From positions 282,632,272-282,696,271 of the forward strand of contig CM037879.1 in NCBI GenBank assembly GCA_021292165.1: a stretch of DNA of 64,000 bases, read 5' to 3'. The first letter of the stretch is position 1. The number at the start of each line of letters is the position of its first letter. This document shows positions 23,496-33,621 of the stretch, one piece after another. The stretch is from Shinisaurus crocodilurus. Lineage: Eukaryota; Chordata; Lepidosauria; Squamata; Shinisauridae. The notes beneath the pieces were generated by a model. That model ran no database searches, was not told the origin of the DNA, and worked only from the letters and a program-made list of their open reading frames with translations. Both the position numbers and the translations under genes were made by a program.

Positions 23496-23640
23496 GATCA
23501 TGAGCACCAACTTTGCATGCAAAAAGGTCCCAGGTTCAATCACCAGCATCTCCAGATAAGGCTGGTAATGACTCCTGTCTGTAACCCCGGAGAGCCACTG
23601 CCAGTCTTTGTAGACAATGTTGAACAACTTGTGGGCAACT
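23496..23640 (+). mobile_element. tRNA-Ala-type SINE
   Basis: TTTGCATGCAAAAAGGTCCC, B-box-like GGTTCAATCACCAGCATCTC, then GGTAATGACTCCTGTCTGTA and GAGAGCCACTGCCAGTCT. The 5' head is truncated. It is followed by TGTTCCAGATGTTTTGGCCT, part of a MITE. Confidence 0.75.
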
Positions 23641-23704
23641 TGTTCCAGATGTTTTGGCCTACAACTCCCATCAGTCCTCACCTTCCATGCACAGAATGCC
23701 TTTA

Positions 23705-23890
23705 ATCAAAAGAACCTAAGAACATGAGAAGAGCCCTGCAGGATCAGACCAAAGGTCCATCTAGTCCAGCATTCTGTTCACACAGTGGCCAACCAGCTGC
23801 GCACGGGATCCCACAAGCAGGACATGAATGCAACAGCATCTTCCGCCCATGTTCCCCAGCAACTGGAATACTTCCCGAGCCCATGTTGAC
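23705..23890 (-). mobile_element. CR1-like LINE 3' region
   Basis: On plus: AAGAACATGAGAAGAGCCCT, CAGGATCAGACCAAAGGTCC, CACACAGTGGCCAACCAGC. This reversed CR1-type 3' sequence is common in reptile genomes. A second copy sits just beyond the Helitron end at 25521. Confidence 0.7.
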
Positions 23891-23959
23891 TGATCATACG
23901 CAGAAAACGTTAACTAGAGTAATTAAGGCATTGTTTTTATGATGTAGACACCCACTAAG

Positions 23960-25519
23960 GAAGGATTCTGGGAAATTCCATCCCTAAGGGGGTGGAAAAG
24001 GGGGGGAATCACCCCAATCTCATATCTCCTATGGGCAAAACAACAGGGGAGCAGTTATGCAAGTCGGCCTCAGCTCATAATTGCTGCAGGAGCCAATAGG
24101 AGCAGTTATGCAAACAGCCCATATGACACTTAGAATGTTCATATGAATTCCTGCAGGGGCCAATAGGGGTGGGTATGCAAATCTCCCCTAGGTCATTTAG
24201 AATGTTCTCTGAGGGGGTGAAAAGGGAGGGAAAGTTTTTAAATGACAGAATGACTCGTGTGTGGGGCGTCGTCGCATAGACTCCATCACGTTTTGACAGA
24301 TCTACCCCAAACTTGGCACGGTCACTCTTCATCACCTGTAGACTCCTAGGATCAACCTGATTTTTCTTTCAGATCAGATATTTCTGTCAGAAAAGTTTTC
24401 TGCTGCCAGCACCCAGCCTAAATGTTACACTTTCAGTCAGAGAATGACTGTTGTGTGTGGGGTGTCCCAAATCCTGTGTGTCTGTGTGTCAGTGTGTCTG
24501 TGTGTACGGGCATTTGCGTGTGTCACATAGGCTCCTACACGGTTGGACAGATCCGCCCCAAACCTGGCATGCATAGTCTCCATCACCCAAGGACAAAGAC
24601 TGGCGGGTTCAAATCTCCGAAAAAGCCATCACTGTGCCTGTAAGGCCCAAAATAGATGATAGCCAATGGTGTCACTTGGAATGTTAGCAGGGGTCATTCA
24701 GGAGCGGTTATGCAAATCACTCCAATGACATTTAGAATGTTCGTATGAACTGCCACCACAGGAGCCCAATCAGGAGCGGATATGCAAATCTCTCCTACAT
24801 CAAAACAGAATGTCTATATGCACTGCAGCCGGGGCCTACACGGGCGGGGGCAAGCTGGGATTACATTGTTGGGTACAGGGATTTCATTGCTGTGTAGTCC
24901 CGGGGGGGGGCAAGCTGGGATTTCATTGTTGCATAGTCCCGGGGGGGAGAGCAGGGATTTCATTGTGTAGTCCCGGGGGGGAGCAGGGATTTCATTGTGA
25001 AGTCCCGGGGGGGGGGGAAGCAGGGATTTCATTGTTGCGTAGTCCCAGGGGGGGGGAGCTGGGATTTCATTGTGCAGTCCCGGGGGGCGGACACAGATTT
25101 GATTGTGTAGTCCCAGTGGGGGGAGGAAAGCAGGGATTTCATTGTACAGTCCCAGAGTGGGGAGCAGGGAATTCAATGTTGTGTAGTCCTGGGGGGGGGA
25201 GCTGGGATTTCATTGTTTTGTGGACCCGAGGGAGCTGGGATTTCACTGTTGTGTAGTCCCAGGGGGGGAGCAGGGATTTCATTGTTGTGTAGTCCGGGGG
25301 GGGGAGCAGGGATTTCATTGTGTAGTCCTGGGGGGGAGCAGGTAGTCCCGGGGGGGGAGCTGGGATTTCATTGTGCAGTCCCGGGGGAGCTGGGATTTCA
25401 TTGTGTAATCCCGGGGGAGCTGAGATTCCCGGGGGAGCTGGGATTCCATCATGTTTCTTTTAAAAACAATTGTACCAAATCCTAAAATCCACGTGAGCAA
25501 AGCCGCGGGCAACAGCTAG
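23960..25519 (+). mobile_element. Non-autonomous Helitron (3' end certain, 5' end approximate)
   Basis: The 3' terminus is GCCGCGGGCAACAGCTAG followed by T, the animal Helitron signature (GC-rich hairpin plus CTRR inserted before T). Inside are two copies of an ACAGATC.CCCCAAAC.TGGCA block (about 24295 and 24550) and several copies of a GAGCGGTTATGCAAATC / ATTTAGAATGTTC unit (about 24105-24200 and 24690-24810). No Rep or helicase coding remains. The 5' TC end could not be fixed. Confidence 0.75.
24885..25445 (+). repeat. G-rich minisatellite inside the Helitron
   Basis: About 18 tandem units of 25-40 bp with consensus GCAGGGATTTCATTGTTGTG then TAGTCCC and a run of 5-10 G. Length variation lies in the G run and the TTGTTGTG segment. 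Many G runs per unit make it strongly quadruplex-prone on plus. The open frames on both strands across it are artefacts of the repeat. Confidence 0.93.
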
Positions 25520-25520
25520 T

Positions 25521-25710
25521 AAGAACATAAGAAGAGCCATGCTGGATCAGACCAAGGGTCCACGTCCATCTAGTCCAGCATTCTGTTCACACAGTGGCCA
25601 ACCAGCTGTGCACGGGATCCCACAAGCAGGACATGAATGCAACAGCATCTTCCCACCCATGTTCCCCAGCAATTGGAGTACTTAGGCATACTGCCTCTGA
25701 TACTGGAGTT
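25521..25710 (-). mobile_element. CR1-like LINE 3' region
   Basis: Begins exactly after the Helitron CTAG/T junction with AAGAACATAAGAAGAGCCAT and continues GGATCAGACCAAGGGTCCAC..CACACAGTGGCCAACCAGC to TTCCCCAGCAATTGG. Similar to 23705-23890. Confidence 0.7.
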
Positions 25711-26765
25711 TGAAGGGTTGGGCAGCCTCATTGGATTGCGCTGCCCGGCATGAAAATGTGAATTTTTTAAAAATGTGCATCTTTAAAAGTGTTCATTTAA
25801 AAAAACTGAACACTTTAAAAATGCAGACATTGAATTGTGCATTGCTGAAAGAGTGCATTTTTTTAAAGTGTGCATTTCTTAATGTGTGCATTTCTAAAAG
25901 TGCACATTTTTAATAAAGTACACATTTTGCAAACGTGAATTTCGGAACTTGTGAACGTTTTTGGAGAACATGTGCTCCTGTTCACATTCAGTATTGCAAA
26001 TGGGACATTTTCCAGTGATCTGCAAACAGAAACAACAATTCTTCTATAGCCCTGGCTGTTGTTGTGCTAGACAAATATGTGCACTGGACTGGAGTATTTT
26101 TTTTTCCTCTTTTTAATACAGTCAATTTAGTAATAGTACTTAGCATTTACATAGTGCTTTAGCAAAGTACCTCACATACTAGCCAGAGACCCTCAGTACA
26201 AATTCGATTGCAAACTAATTACGGGCACAAATTGGATATACAGCAGCGACTGGTACGGTTAGTGTGAAAATTACTGTAACTATTGGCTGCTATCCAAAGA
26301 ACTGAGAAACTAGAACCACACACCAAACGGTGGCTTTGGGCTCCTGATTCTCCAGTCACTAGCCAAACTGATTTTGAAACTGAGGTGACTTTCAAAAGCA
26401 ATTTGCGATATGACACATGGGCAGGGCCAGCTCCAGAGGATGGCAAGGCGGGACATTCGCCAGGACCCCAAGAACCAGCAGAAAGTCCACCACCATAATG
26501 GCACTACCAATTCCAATTTGCATGGAGTCTCCAAAAAGATCAGGTGCCACCTAAGAGAATTCTCAGTTTGCGTGTCCCCCCTCTTCTAAGTCGGGGGACA
26601 ATAATGTAGGGCCTCAGGGCCCCCTAAAGTCCTGGAGCCAGCATTGCAAATGGGTCTGCTATTTATAGACCAATAGTGAAAAATCCCACAGGGAAGGCCC
26701 AGGATCTTTCAATCCCAGCTGTTAAATGTTATTTATTATGATGCTTGTTTTCATTGGCTTTTATG
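25711..26765. other. Non-coding; GTGCATTT-rich block then unique DNA
   Basis: Bases 25755-25990 are a run of GTGCATTT / AAAAATGTGCA motifs like those in the elements at 18955 and 51554 and are probably a decayed relative. The remainder shows nothing recognisable. Confidence 0.4.
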
Positions 26766-26974
26766 CAGGGGAGGCGGGTGACTCCTGTGTCAGGGGGCTC
26801 CTTATCCATTGCAGCTTTTATTCTGAGCTTTACAGGGGCTATCTGTGGTGCTCCATGGCGGTGAACTTATTTTGGGAATGGGGTACAGCACCATGGATAG
26901 CTCCTATAAGGCTCAGAATAAAAGCTGCAATGGATGAGGAGCCCCAGTGACATAGGAGTCACCAGCCTCCCCCG
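26766..26974. mobile_element. Foldback MITE, GTGACTCCTA-type arms, copy 2
   Basis: Left arm GGGAGGC..GTGACTCCTG, TTATCCATTGCAGCTTTTAT, right arm its complement ending ATAGGAGTCACCAGCCTCC. Flanks GCTTTTAT and GCTTTTCA may be a decayed 8-bp target duplication. Same family as 1217-1424. Confidence 0.8.
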
Positions 26975-26979
26975 CTTTT

Positions 26980-27340
26980 CATAGAATCATAGAAAGTAGA
27001 GTTGGAAGGGGCCTACAAGGCCATCGAGTCCAACCCCCTGCTCAATGCAGGAAGGCAGGTCAAAGCATCCCTCACAGATGCCTGTCCAGCTGCACCTTGA
27101 ATGCCTCCAGAGCAGGAGAGCCCATCACCTCCATAGGTAGTTGGTTCCATTGTCTTATTGCTCTGACAGTCAGGAAATTTTTCCTGATGTTTAGGTGGAA
27201 TCTGGGTTCCTGTAACTTGAGCCCATGATTCCGTGTCCTGCAAACTGGGATGATCGAGAAGAGATCCTGGCCCTCCTCTGTGTGACAACCCTTCAAGTAC
27301 TGGAAGAGTGCGATCATATCTCCCTTCAGTCTCCTCTCAA
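26980..27340 (-). pseudogene. CR1 LINE ORF2 C-terminus and 3' end, 5'-truncated
   Basis: Minus strand encodes MIALFQYLKGCHTEEGQDLF and [20 protein letters not shown], then QLPMEVMGSPALEAFKVQLD, the standard CR1 ORF2 end. On plus it begins with the reversed tail CATAGAATCATAGAAAGTAG. No upstream domains. It abuts the foldback element at 26766 and an L2 fragment at 27333. Confidence 0.92.
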
Positions 27341-27800
27341 TCTAAAGGACTGCCTCTTTCCATATCTTCCTGCCCCTGCCCTGAGATCATCATCTGAGGC
27401 CCTCCTCGGAGAGCCCCCACATACTGAGATTCAAAGGATGGCTATTCAGGAGCGGGTCTTTTCTGTGGTGGCCCCCAAACTGGGGAACACCCTCCCTAGA
27501 TAGAGGTCCACCTGGCACCTACTTTGCTGACCTTCTTTTAAAACAATTTGAACAGCTGCTTGCTTAATTGTTAATTATATGCTTAATGCTGTGTTTAAAA
27601 TCATTCTCCATGTTTTAGCTTCTGGGTGATTTATCTCTTTTATTATTCCCCCCCCCCCATTATTGCTGCTGCTCTTAAAACAATTCTTTTAATGTGTTTT
27701 ATCATTGATTTTATCATTGGTTTTATTGCATTTGCTTTTATTATGTATGCTGCACTGAGAGCTTCAGCTGTTGGGCGACTCATAAATCAAATAAATAAAT
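27341..27800 (+). pseudogene. L2-type LINE ORF2 C-terminus and 3' UTR
   Basis: Reading frame contains RVFSVVAPKLGNTLP (L2 motif VAP.LWNSLP with damage), then the 3' UTR ending CTGCACTGAGAGCTTCAGCT and TTGGGCGACTCATAAAT with an AAATAAATAAAT tail. Confidence 0.8.
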
Positions 27801-27802
27801 AA

Positions 27803-27824
27803 GAAAGAAAGAAAGAAAGAAAGA
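27803..27824 (+). repeat. (GAAA)n microsatellite at L2 tail
   Basis: GAAA run grown from the L2 poly(AAAT) tail. Confidence 0.9.
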
Positions 27825-27829
27825 CCTAG

Positions 27830-28976
27830 TGTTTTGTGCTTTTGCAACTGCAGTATGCCGCCTTGCTTTACCCATGGGTGGAGAATAGGACACACCAATA
27901 TCAATAAACAGCTAGTAAATAGACACAGCTAGAGGGTGTATGGGTGGTCACAGAACATTCCAGAATACTGATTTAACACAAATCTCTTGGCATTGGTTTC
28001 TTATCTGAGCATCCCCACTTCCCACCCAAGTACCTGGGAACATTTGCAGAAATGCAAGAGGAAGAGAATGAAGCAGAAGGAGGGAGGGGAAAAAGTCATT
28101 ACAACTTTCTCCAGATGGACGCTGCCACCTGATTTTTGATCTGAGGCCTCCACGGTGGTTAATCCAGCCTAGAGTAGAGGAGGATTAACTTTCAATTTTA
28201 AAAAATAAAATAAAATCTTGCGACTGCAGAAAGGGCAGCTTTTAGTACTCAGCTGAAGGAGACAAGAGCTCAACAAAGATGAAGAAATGAAGAGATTCAT
28301 TTGAATAAGAAGCCTCCATATTCTAGTTTTAACCCTCCACGATCTTCCCCTTAAAATTACGTTTGTTTTTTTTTCGAGGAAGCGGGGTGGGGGAAGGGGA
28401 GAAGATGTGTCAGGCTTTGTGGTCCATTTTCCTCTTCAGAAATAGGTCACATTTTCCTGGCCTCATTTTGCAGAGGCCAATTCTGGGCCCAAATAAAGAC
28501 CATCTCATATGTGGATGGAAAGTGACTGAGGGCAATCCCCTCAACACACACATTCTCACTTGAAATCAGCATATGATTATCTGTGCATTCTTCCCTTTCC
28601 CGTGTGGAAGCAATGGCGGGGAAATGCTTTTTGTTTTGTTTTGTTTCAAAACTCTGGCCTTCTGAAATATTTATTTCCCTTTTAATTACATGTGAATTAG
28701 CTAGGAGAAGCTGTAGGGAAGCCCTCTTACCAACTTAAGCCTTCTGAGCAGTTTGTTAAATTCTAGCCTCAAATCCCTTGAGGGAATGGTGGATTCAAAG
28801 GAGCTTTTAATCATACTATAAGGAGGGTGAAGTAGTATGTAAGTAGGTCATAGTGAAAGCATTACAAGTGCATAGGTTATTGCTTTATTTAACAACTAAC
28901 AGGAGCAGTGCGCTCCTCGGAACATGTTTGCATTCACCATTTTAAAAATGAGAAGCAGGCCTGAAAGAAGAAGAAG

Positions 28977-29008
<32 letters not shown>

Positions 29009-29384
29009 AGCAGGGTAGGAGCTGAATGCAAAAGGAAAACATCACTCCTGAGGAGGATCCACCTTATAATAACTACCAACACCAGCGTCAAGGGTAGACA
29101 AGAGACCCCCTGGACTTGTTCCTCCTCGTCACCTGCTTGTTCACCTGCCTCTTGCAGACAGCGGGCATGGCGAGAAGAAGGAGCAGCAGACGCCACGGCC
29201 TGCTTGCTCCCTGGCTCCCTGCCTGTCAAGCAAGCAAATGGTAGTAATGATGAGAAAGAGGATGAGAAGTGAGATGGTAGAGTCACTGAGGGAGGGGGCC
29301 CATTGAGGGTGTCATGCCCAAGGGCCCACAAACACCTGGAGCCAACACTCATGAATATGGTGCCCACAGAAGGACTGCCATTCT
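27830..29384. other. Unique DNA with a (GA)n tract
   Basis: No gene. (GA)n at 28983-29008. The AT-rich block around 28600-28800 is repeat-free. Confidence 0.5.
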
Positions 29385-29794
29385 TAGTGGTGTAATCGAA
29401 CCTGGGGGGGGGGGGCGCCTCGCCCCCACCTCGATTCTACACGGCGGCAGCCCCCCCCCGCCTCGATCTTCTGAGCGGCGCGGAGCAGTTCTCCGCGCCA
29501 CTCAAGCTGCCCTTTCCGGTCCCGTCACGTCACTTCCGGCCCCGGAAATGACGTGACGGGACCCTGCGCAGGCACAGTATGTGGCACGGGGGTCCAGCAC
29601 GCCTGCGCAGGGTCCCGTCGCGTCATTTCCGGTGCCGGAAGTGACGCGACGGGACCGGAAAGGGCAGCGTGGGCGGCGCGCCGCGGATAGGCGAGCCGCC
29701 GATGGAGGAAGGTAGGCTCGACCGAGCCTCGTGCGGGCATGAGCGGGCCGATTTCGGTCTGCTACTCCACTCGAGGCTCGATGATACATCGCTA
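29385..29794. mobile_element. CpG-rich foldback MITE, copy 1
   Basis: Termini TAGTGGTGTAATCGA / TCGATGATACATCGCTA. The centre is a large hairpin: CCCGTCACGTCACTTCCGG..GGAAATGACGTGACGGG on the left and CCCGTCGCGTCATTTCCGG..GGAAGTGACGCGACGGG on the right, separated by paired CCTGCGCAGG segments. Very CpG-dense, so it looks like a CpG island but is a transposon. Related to 49633-50065. Confidence 0.8.
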
Positions 29795-29799
29795 AGCCA

Positions 29800-30245
29800 T
29801 CTCCCACTAATCTGCCTGCCAATTCAGAGTTTCTTCCAAGGCCTTCTAGTCATGCACCAGAGTTTAGACAGGGATAGGATGGCCATGTGTCTTACTTTAC
29901 AGAGGACAGTCCTCTGTTGGAAAGGCTGTCTAGTCCAAGTCCAGTTTAAAGATAAAGAACCATCAGAAGGTGCCCATCAACAGCACCTGGACAGCAGACT
30001 GAGCACTCATACAGGGCACCTGGTCACAGTCATCTTCTCTACTGTGGTGAGATGTATTGTATTTATATTTAAATTACAGTGATGCTTTCTCAGTGTGCAG
30101 CTATGCATATAAATTAGCACATGCAAATTTTATGTGCATCTGTTTTGTCCTGCCCTGAAGGTAGGGGGCAGGACATTTTGGATTTGGGTGAGGTGCAAGT
30201 GGCCATCCTAGGCAGGTATCGTATTGGAGAGAGGATGCCATTTTT
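29800..30245. other. Non-coding, no assigned element
   Basis: Nothing recognised. Confidence 0.45.
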
Positions 30246-30640
30246 ATTTATTATTCATTTATTTGCAAGATGTATATACTGCTCCATATTCTGGTACAGT
30301 ATAGATATTCCGGAGTGGTGAACAATAAAAAAGATCAAATAGATAAGAAGAATAAAACAATATGTTCAAACAGAATAAATAAAAACTGTGGCTGGTTAGT
30401 TCGGGAAGGCTTCCTGGAATAAAAAACGTTTTCAGGAGGTGCCGAAAACAATACAATGTTGGTGCCTGCCTGGCCTCCAGAGGCAAAGAGTTCCAGAGGA
30501 ATGGAGCCACTGCACTGAAGGCTCTTCTCCCAGTGGAACTCAATCGGGCCATAGGTCCATGTGGAACCACCAGGAGAATGTCTTCTGATGACCTCAGTGA
30601 CCGGGCCGGTTGGTAAGGGAGAAGGAGCTCTCTCAAGTAT
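30246..30640 (-). pseudogene. L2-type LINE ORF2 C-terminus and 3' UTR
   Basis: Minus-strand peptide includes RRAFSAVAPFLWNSLPLEAR and TLYCFRHLLKTFF, the L2 ORF2 C-terminal signature. The frame runs on into the 3' UTR (AT-rich, hydrophobic translation). 5'-truncated. Confidence 0.88.
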
Positions 30641-30769
30641 GTTTTTTATATTTTTAAAATACCTTTGTGGTAGTGCCTAAGGTATGTAACACCCTCTACA
30701 GAGACATGGAAGCTCCTTTGTTACCTTTTATGCACCAGGCAAAGTCTGTGCTACTCTGTAGCACCTAGG

Positions 30770-31165
30770 CAAATGGATGATGTTCAAAATAGCCAGGATT
30801 CTCTGAACGTTGTCTCGCTGCTCGTCTCGTGCCTGATTCATGTTTGCGTTTGTGATCGCTGCTTGCTCTGCGCGAACAGGAAACTAGCACAACCCAAGCA
30901 GCAATCAAATGGGAGATTTGCGCAAGTTTCCCCAAATTTCTGCAACTTTCCAAACTTGTGCAACTTTCCTCCGTGGATTGAAGCAGGGCTGGTTCAGTGT
31001 ACAAAGGAAATTTGCGCAAATCAAGCTGGGAATCGGGCATGAGACGAATGCAAGCACATGTTCAGCAATTTATGGATATTTTCGGTGGGCACATGCTCGT
31101 GCTTGTGCTCATGTTCAGAATTTGAAAGAGGCATGTTCACATGTTTTGTGAGCAAAGTGAAATTC
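30770..31165. mobile_element. Probable non-autonomous element rich in GCGCAAATT / GCAACTTTCC motifs
   Basis: Repeated short motifs TTGCGCAAGTTTCC, TGCAACTTTCC, TGTGCAACTTTCC and TTTGCGCAAAT, ending AAAGTGAAATTCTCATACAT, the same type of 3' terminus as 51554-52002 (TTTCTCATACATC). The 5' end was not fixed. Confidence 0.5.
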
Positions 31166-31744
31166 TCATACATCCTAGTAGCACCTTTAATGGCTTTTAA
31201 TGGTATAGGAGATTCTTTAAATTGCCTTTAACCTGCTGTCTTTTATTTGGGATTTTATGTGCTGGCTCTGCTGTTTTATTTGCTGCTATTTATATTACAG
31301 ATACCCCCACCAACCCACTGCTGTTTTGTTCTGTTGTTCATTTATCTTTATTGCATTTTAGTATTTCATTATGTTTGGGTCTCTTGTTGGGAAACCCATA
31401 AACTGATCCCGGTTAAGGAACTACGTTGTAATCAGTTCTCTGCTGACCATTACTGGGACTGTAACGGCTGAAAGCCAATAACTGGAATTATGGTAATAAA
31501 AGCTTTACCATAGCTTAAACTTGAGCCAGTGTCAGGATTTGACACTCACGGGTTTCCCTCCCCAGGCCCCACCCCCTCTCCATGGAGAAAGGTATCTCCA
31601 TTGTTATCTCCAGTCACTGACTGGAGATAACAGAGATTCCCCTTCACATGCTGTGTACTGCCCCTATCGGGACAGTGTGAAAAAGAGGCAACCAACTCAG
31701 CTTGTGCCTGGAGGAGCAGCTCCTCCAGTTGCCTGCCAAGTGAC

Positions 31745-31825
31745 CATTCATGTGCTGCTCATTGCCCCAATTGTTGTGAACCGCCCAGAGAGCTTCAGCT
31801 ATTGGGCGGTATAGAAATGAAAAGC
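31745..31825 (+). mobile_element. L2 3' UTR fragment
   Basis: GTGAACCGCCCAGAGAGCTT, CAGCTATTGGGCGGTATAGA: a well-preserved L2 3' end, followed by a (CTC)n tract at 31826-31850. Confidence 0.8.
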
Positions 31826-31854
31826 ATCCTCCTCCTCCTCCTCCTCCTCATCAA

Positions 31855-32025
31855 TCATAGATTTCATAGATCATAGAGTCGGAAGGAGCCTACCAGGCCA
31901 TCGAGTCCAACCCCCTGCTCCATGTAGGAAACTAGAGGAGGGGTCTCCCATCCAAGTAATAGCCAGGCCTGACCCTGCTTAGCTTTCCACGCTCAGACAA
32001 GCTGAGCCAGCATGAGCCACAGGCC

Positions 32026-32028
<3 letters not shown>
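31855..32028 (-). mobile_element. 5S rRNA-derived SINE with CR1-like tail, copy 1
   Basis: Minus strand starts GCCTGTGGCTCATGCTGGCT and holds GTGGAAAGCTAAGCAGGGTC (5S A box) and AATAGCCAGG/CTTGGATGGGAGACC region (5S C box), then a CR1-type 3' end GGGGGTTGGACTCGATGGCC ending CTATGATCTATGAAATC. Its 5' side abuts an ATC microsatellite. Confidence 0.88.

Positions 32029-32029
<1 letters not shown>

Positions 32030-32075
<46 letters not shown>
32030..32075 (+). repeat. (ATC)n microsatellite
   Basis: ATC/TCA trinucleotide run. Poly-His and poly-Asp frames across it are artefacts. Confidence 0.95.
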
Positions 32076-32311
32076 GGGTTGGCTCACGAAGGAGGCACCT
32101 GACACAGCTGGCACATGGAGACAGCTCTGTGCCTCTTTCTGCAAAGACGGTGTCAGGGGGTGGTGCTTCATGGTGGCCACACACCCTGATGTCATCCCTC
32201 GTACCTGATTGGTCCGGAAATAGATAATTTGGTCCCTCCACTGCTTTAGCTGGAAATTTAGACAGCTTGGGAACTCCGTGACCTAGACAATCTATTTCAG
32301 ATGCTGATTGA

Positions 32312-32317
<6 letters not shown>

Positions 32318-32371
<54 letters not shown>
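32318..32371 (+). repeat. (TA)n(CA)n microsatellite
   Basis: TA run followed by CA run. Confidence 0.95.
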
Positions 32372-32389
32372 GGTTTTTAAAAAATATTT

Positions 32390-32570
32390 CCCTCAATTCT
32401 AGAGCTGGCTGTTATCTTAATTAATGATTGGCAGACGTAAATGTTGTTCAGAATTAACACAGTGGAAAAGATGACTTGAATTAAGATTAGCTGCAGCATT
32501 TTGCTCCAACTCCGGGCAACTCCGGCGGGGGGTGGGGGATTATGAAATCTCAGTTGCTATATAGGACTCC
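32390..32570. promoter_or_regulatory. Candidate conserved non-coding element
   Basis: Repeat-free sequence with TTAATTAATGATTGGCAG and GAATTAAGATTAGCTGCAG, dense in homeodomain-type TAAT/ATTA cores. Inference only. Confidence 0.25.
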
Positions 32571-32774
32571 TCTCTCTTCGTGTTTTACACAGAGATGAAG
32601 AGATGTTTTCCTCATCATGTTCCAGAGGCTTGCTGAGTAATACTCACCCTTTCCTAAAACAATTAGGCAACACTCTGAGACAAAACACAGACATCTTCAA
32701 CAGCTGACTGAATGCTTTAAAGGTAATGTTTCGGAGATACTTGGCTGTTAACTGGACACATTCAAAGGCTAATG

Positions 32775-32909
32775 GAGTGTTTCTCAACCTTGGGTCCCCA
32801 GATGTTTTTGGCCTACAACTCCCAGCATGCCCCAGCCAGCATAGCTGGCTGGGGCATGCTGGGAGTTGTAGGCCAAAAACATCTGGGGACCCAAGGTTGA
32901 GAAACACTG
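32775..32909. mobile_element. Palindromic hAT MITE, copy B
   Basis: 135 bp, the same near-perfect hairpin as at 16536, with perfect 8-bp target duplication GGCTAATG (32767-32774, 32910-32917). Confidence 0.95.
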
Positions 32910-32917
32910 GGCTAATG

Positions 32918-33613
32918 TAAGGGTTTATCCAGAACAACCTGCAAAGTCCCCCCCTTCTTACGTGGAGCTCTTTTGCAAATTGATCTCTGCACTATAAGGC
33001 ATAGAAGAAATGATAGGGAGTGATGCCTTGCTGCCGCTTCAAATGAGGGCGTTCCAAATATCCCCCATGGGATTAGAATCGTGGGACAGAGAGTGGGGAC
33101 AAGTCTGCTAGCTTCGTCCTCCCCCGTTGCTGTCCCCGTCCCAATTTCACATATTGGAGCACAACTGTCTGCAGGGGGAGCCTGCTTGACCTGTGTAGGC
33201 ACCATGAGCAATTTAGACTCCTGATCTCCCAGGGTTCTGAAGCGCACAGGAAGCCTACACAAGTAGAGCGGGGTGTCAAGGGTTCAACCTTGCCCAGACC
33301 TGGAACCTGAGGTCTCCTGTGAGGATGAGCAAGGGGAGCAGCACACCCCAACAGACCCCCCTCCCATGACCCTAAGGACCCAGACGTGATGGCCACAGGA
33401 CTGGAGGTCTCCATGCCATTCACCTGGCTTCCTGGCTGGTTCTTGGACCCCTTCTGCCTTGTGACCCTCAAGAACACAGGAATGGAGAAGGTAGAGGGCA
33501 GGAGAAGCAGGAGCTTCAGGGTCACCGGCTAGCTGCATGTCAGTCTACTTGGGAGGAGGGGGAAGCACATTAAAACACCTGCCCAGATTGGGGCCTGGCT
33601 GAGAACCAGGAAG
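32918..33613 (-). other. GC-rich island with a 150-codon minus-strand open frame, function unknown
   Basis: The longest open frame in this part runs 33525-33073 on minus, starting MTLKLLLLLPSTFSIPVFL, which looks like a signal sequence by chance or otherwise. A second frame overlaps it at 33538-33284. No conserved domain, splice sites or promoter were recognised. It lies between two hAT MITEs. Most likely non-coding or a decayed unrecognised repeat. Confidence 0.25.
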
Positions 33614-33621
33614 TGCTAGCG

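Noticed and set aside
24810..25256. 148-codon frame rich in GGG.LGFHC repeats and a reverse Pro-rich frame.
   Set aside because: Explained by the G-rich minisatellite; unit length varies and is not a multiple of three, so no protein repeat is maintained.
23960..25710. CRISPR-like array of regularly spaced repeats.
   Set aside because: Unit length and spacing are irregular, units are directly abutting, and the source is a vertebrate Helitron minisatellite.
29400..29760. CpG island that might mark a gene promoter.
   Set aside because: The CpG-rich part is a symmetric foldback transposon with a relative at 49633; no exon or transcript signal adjoins it.
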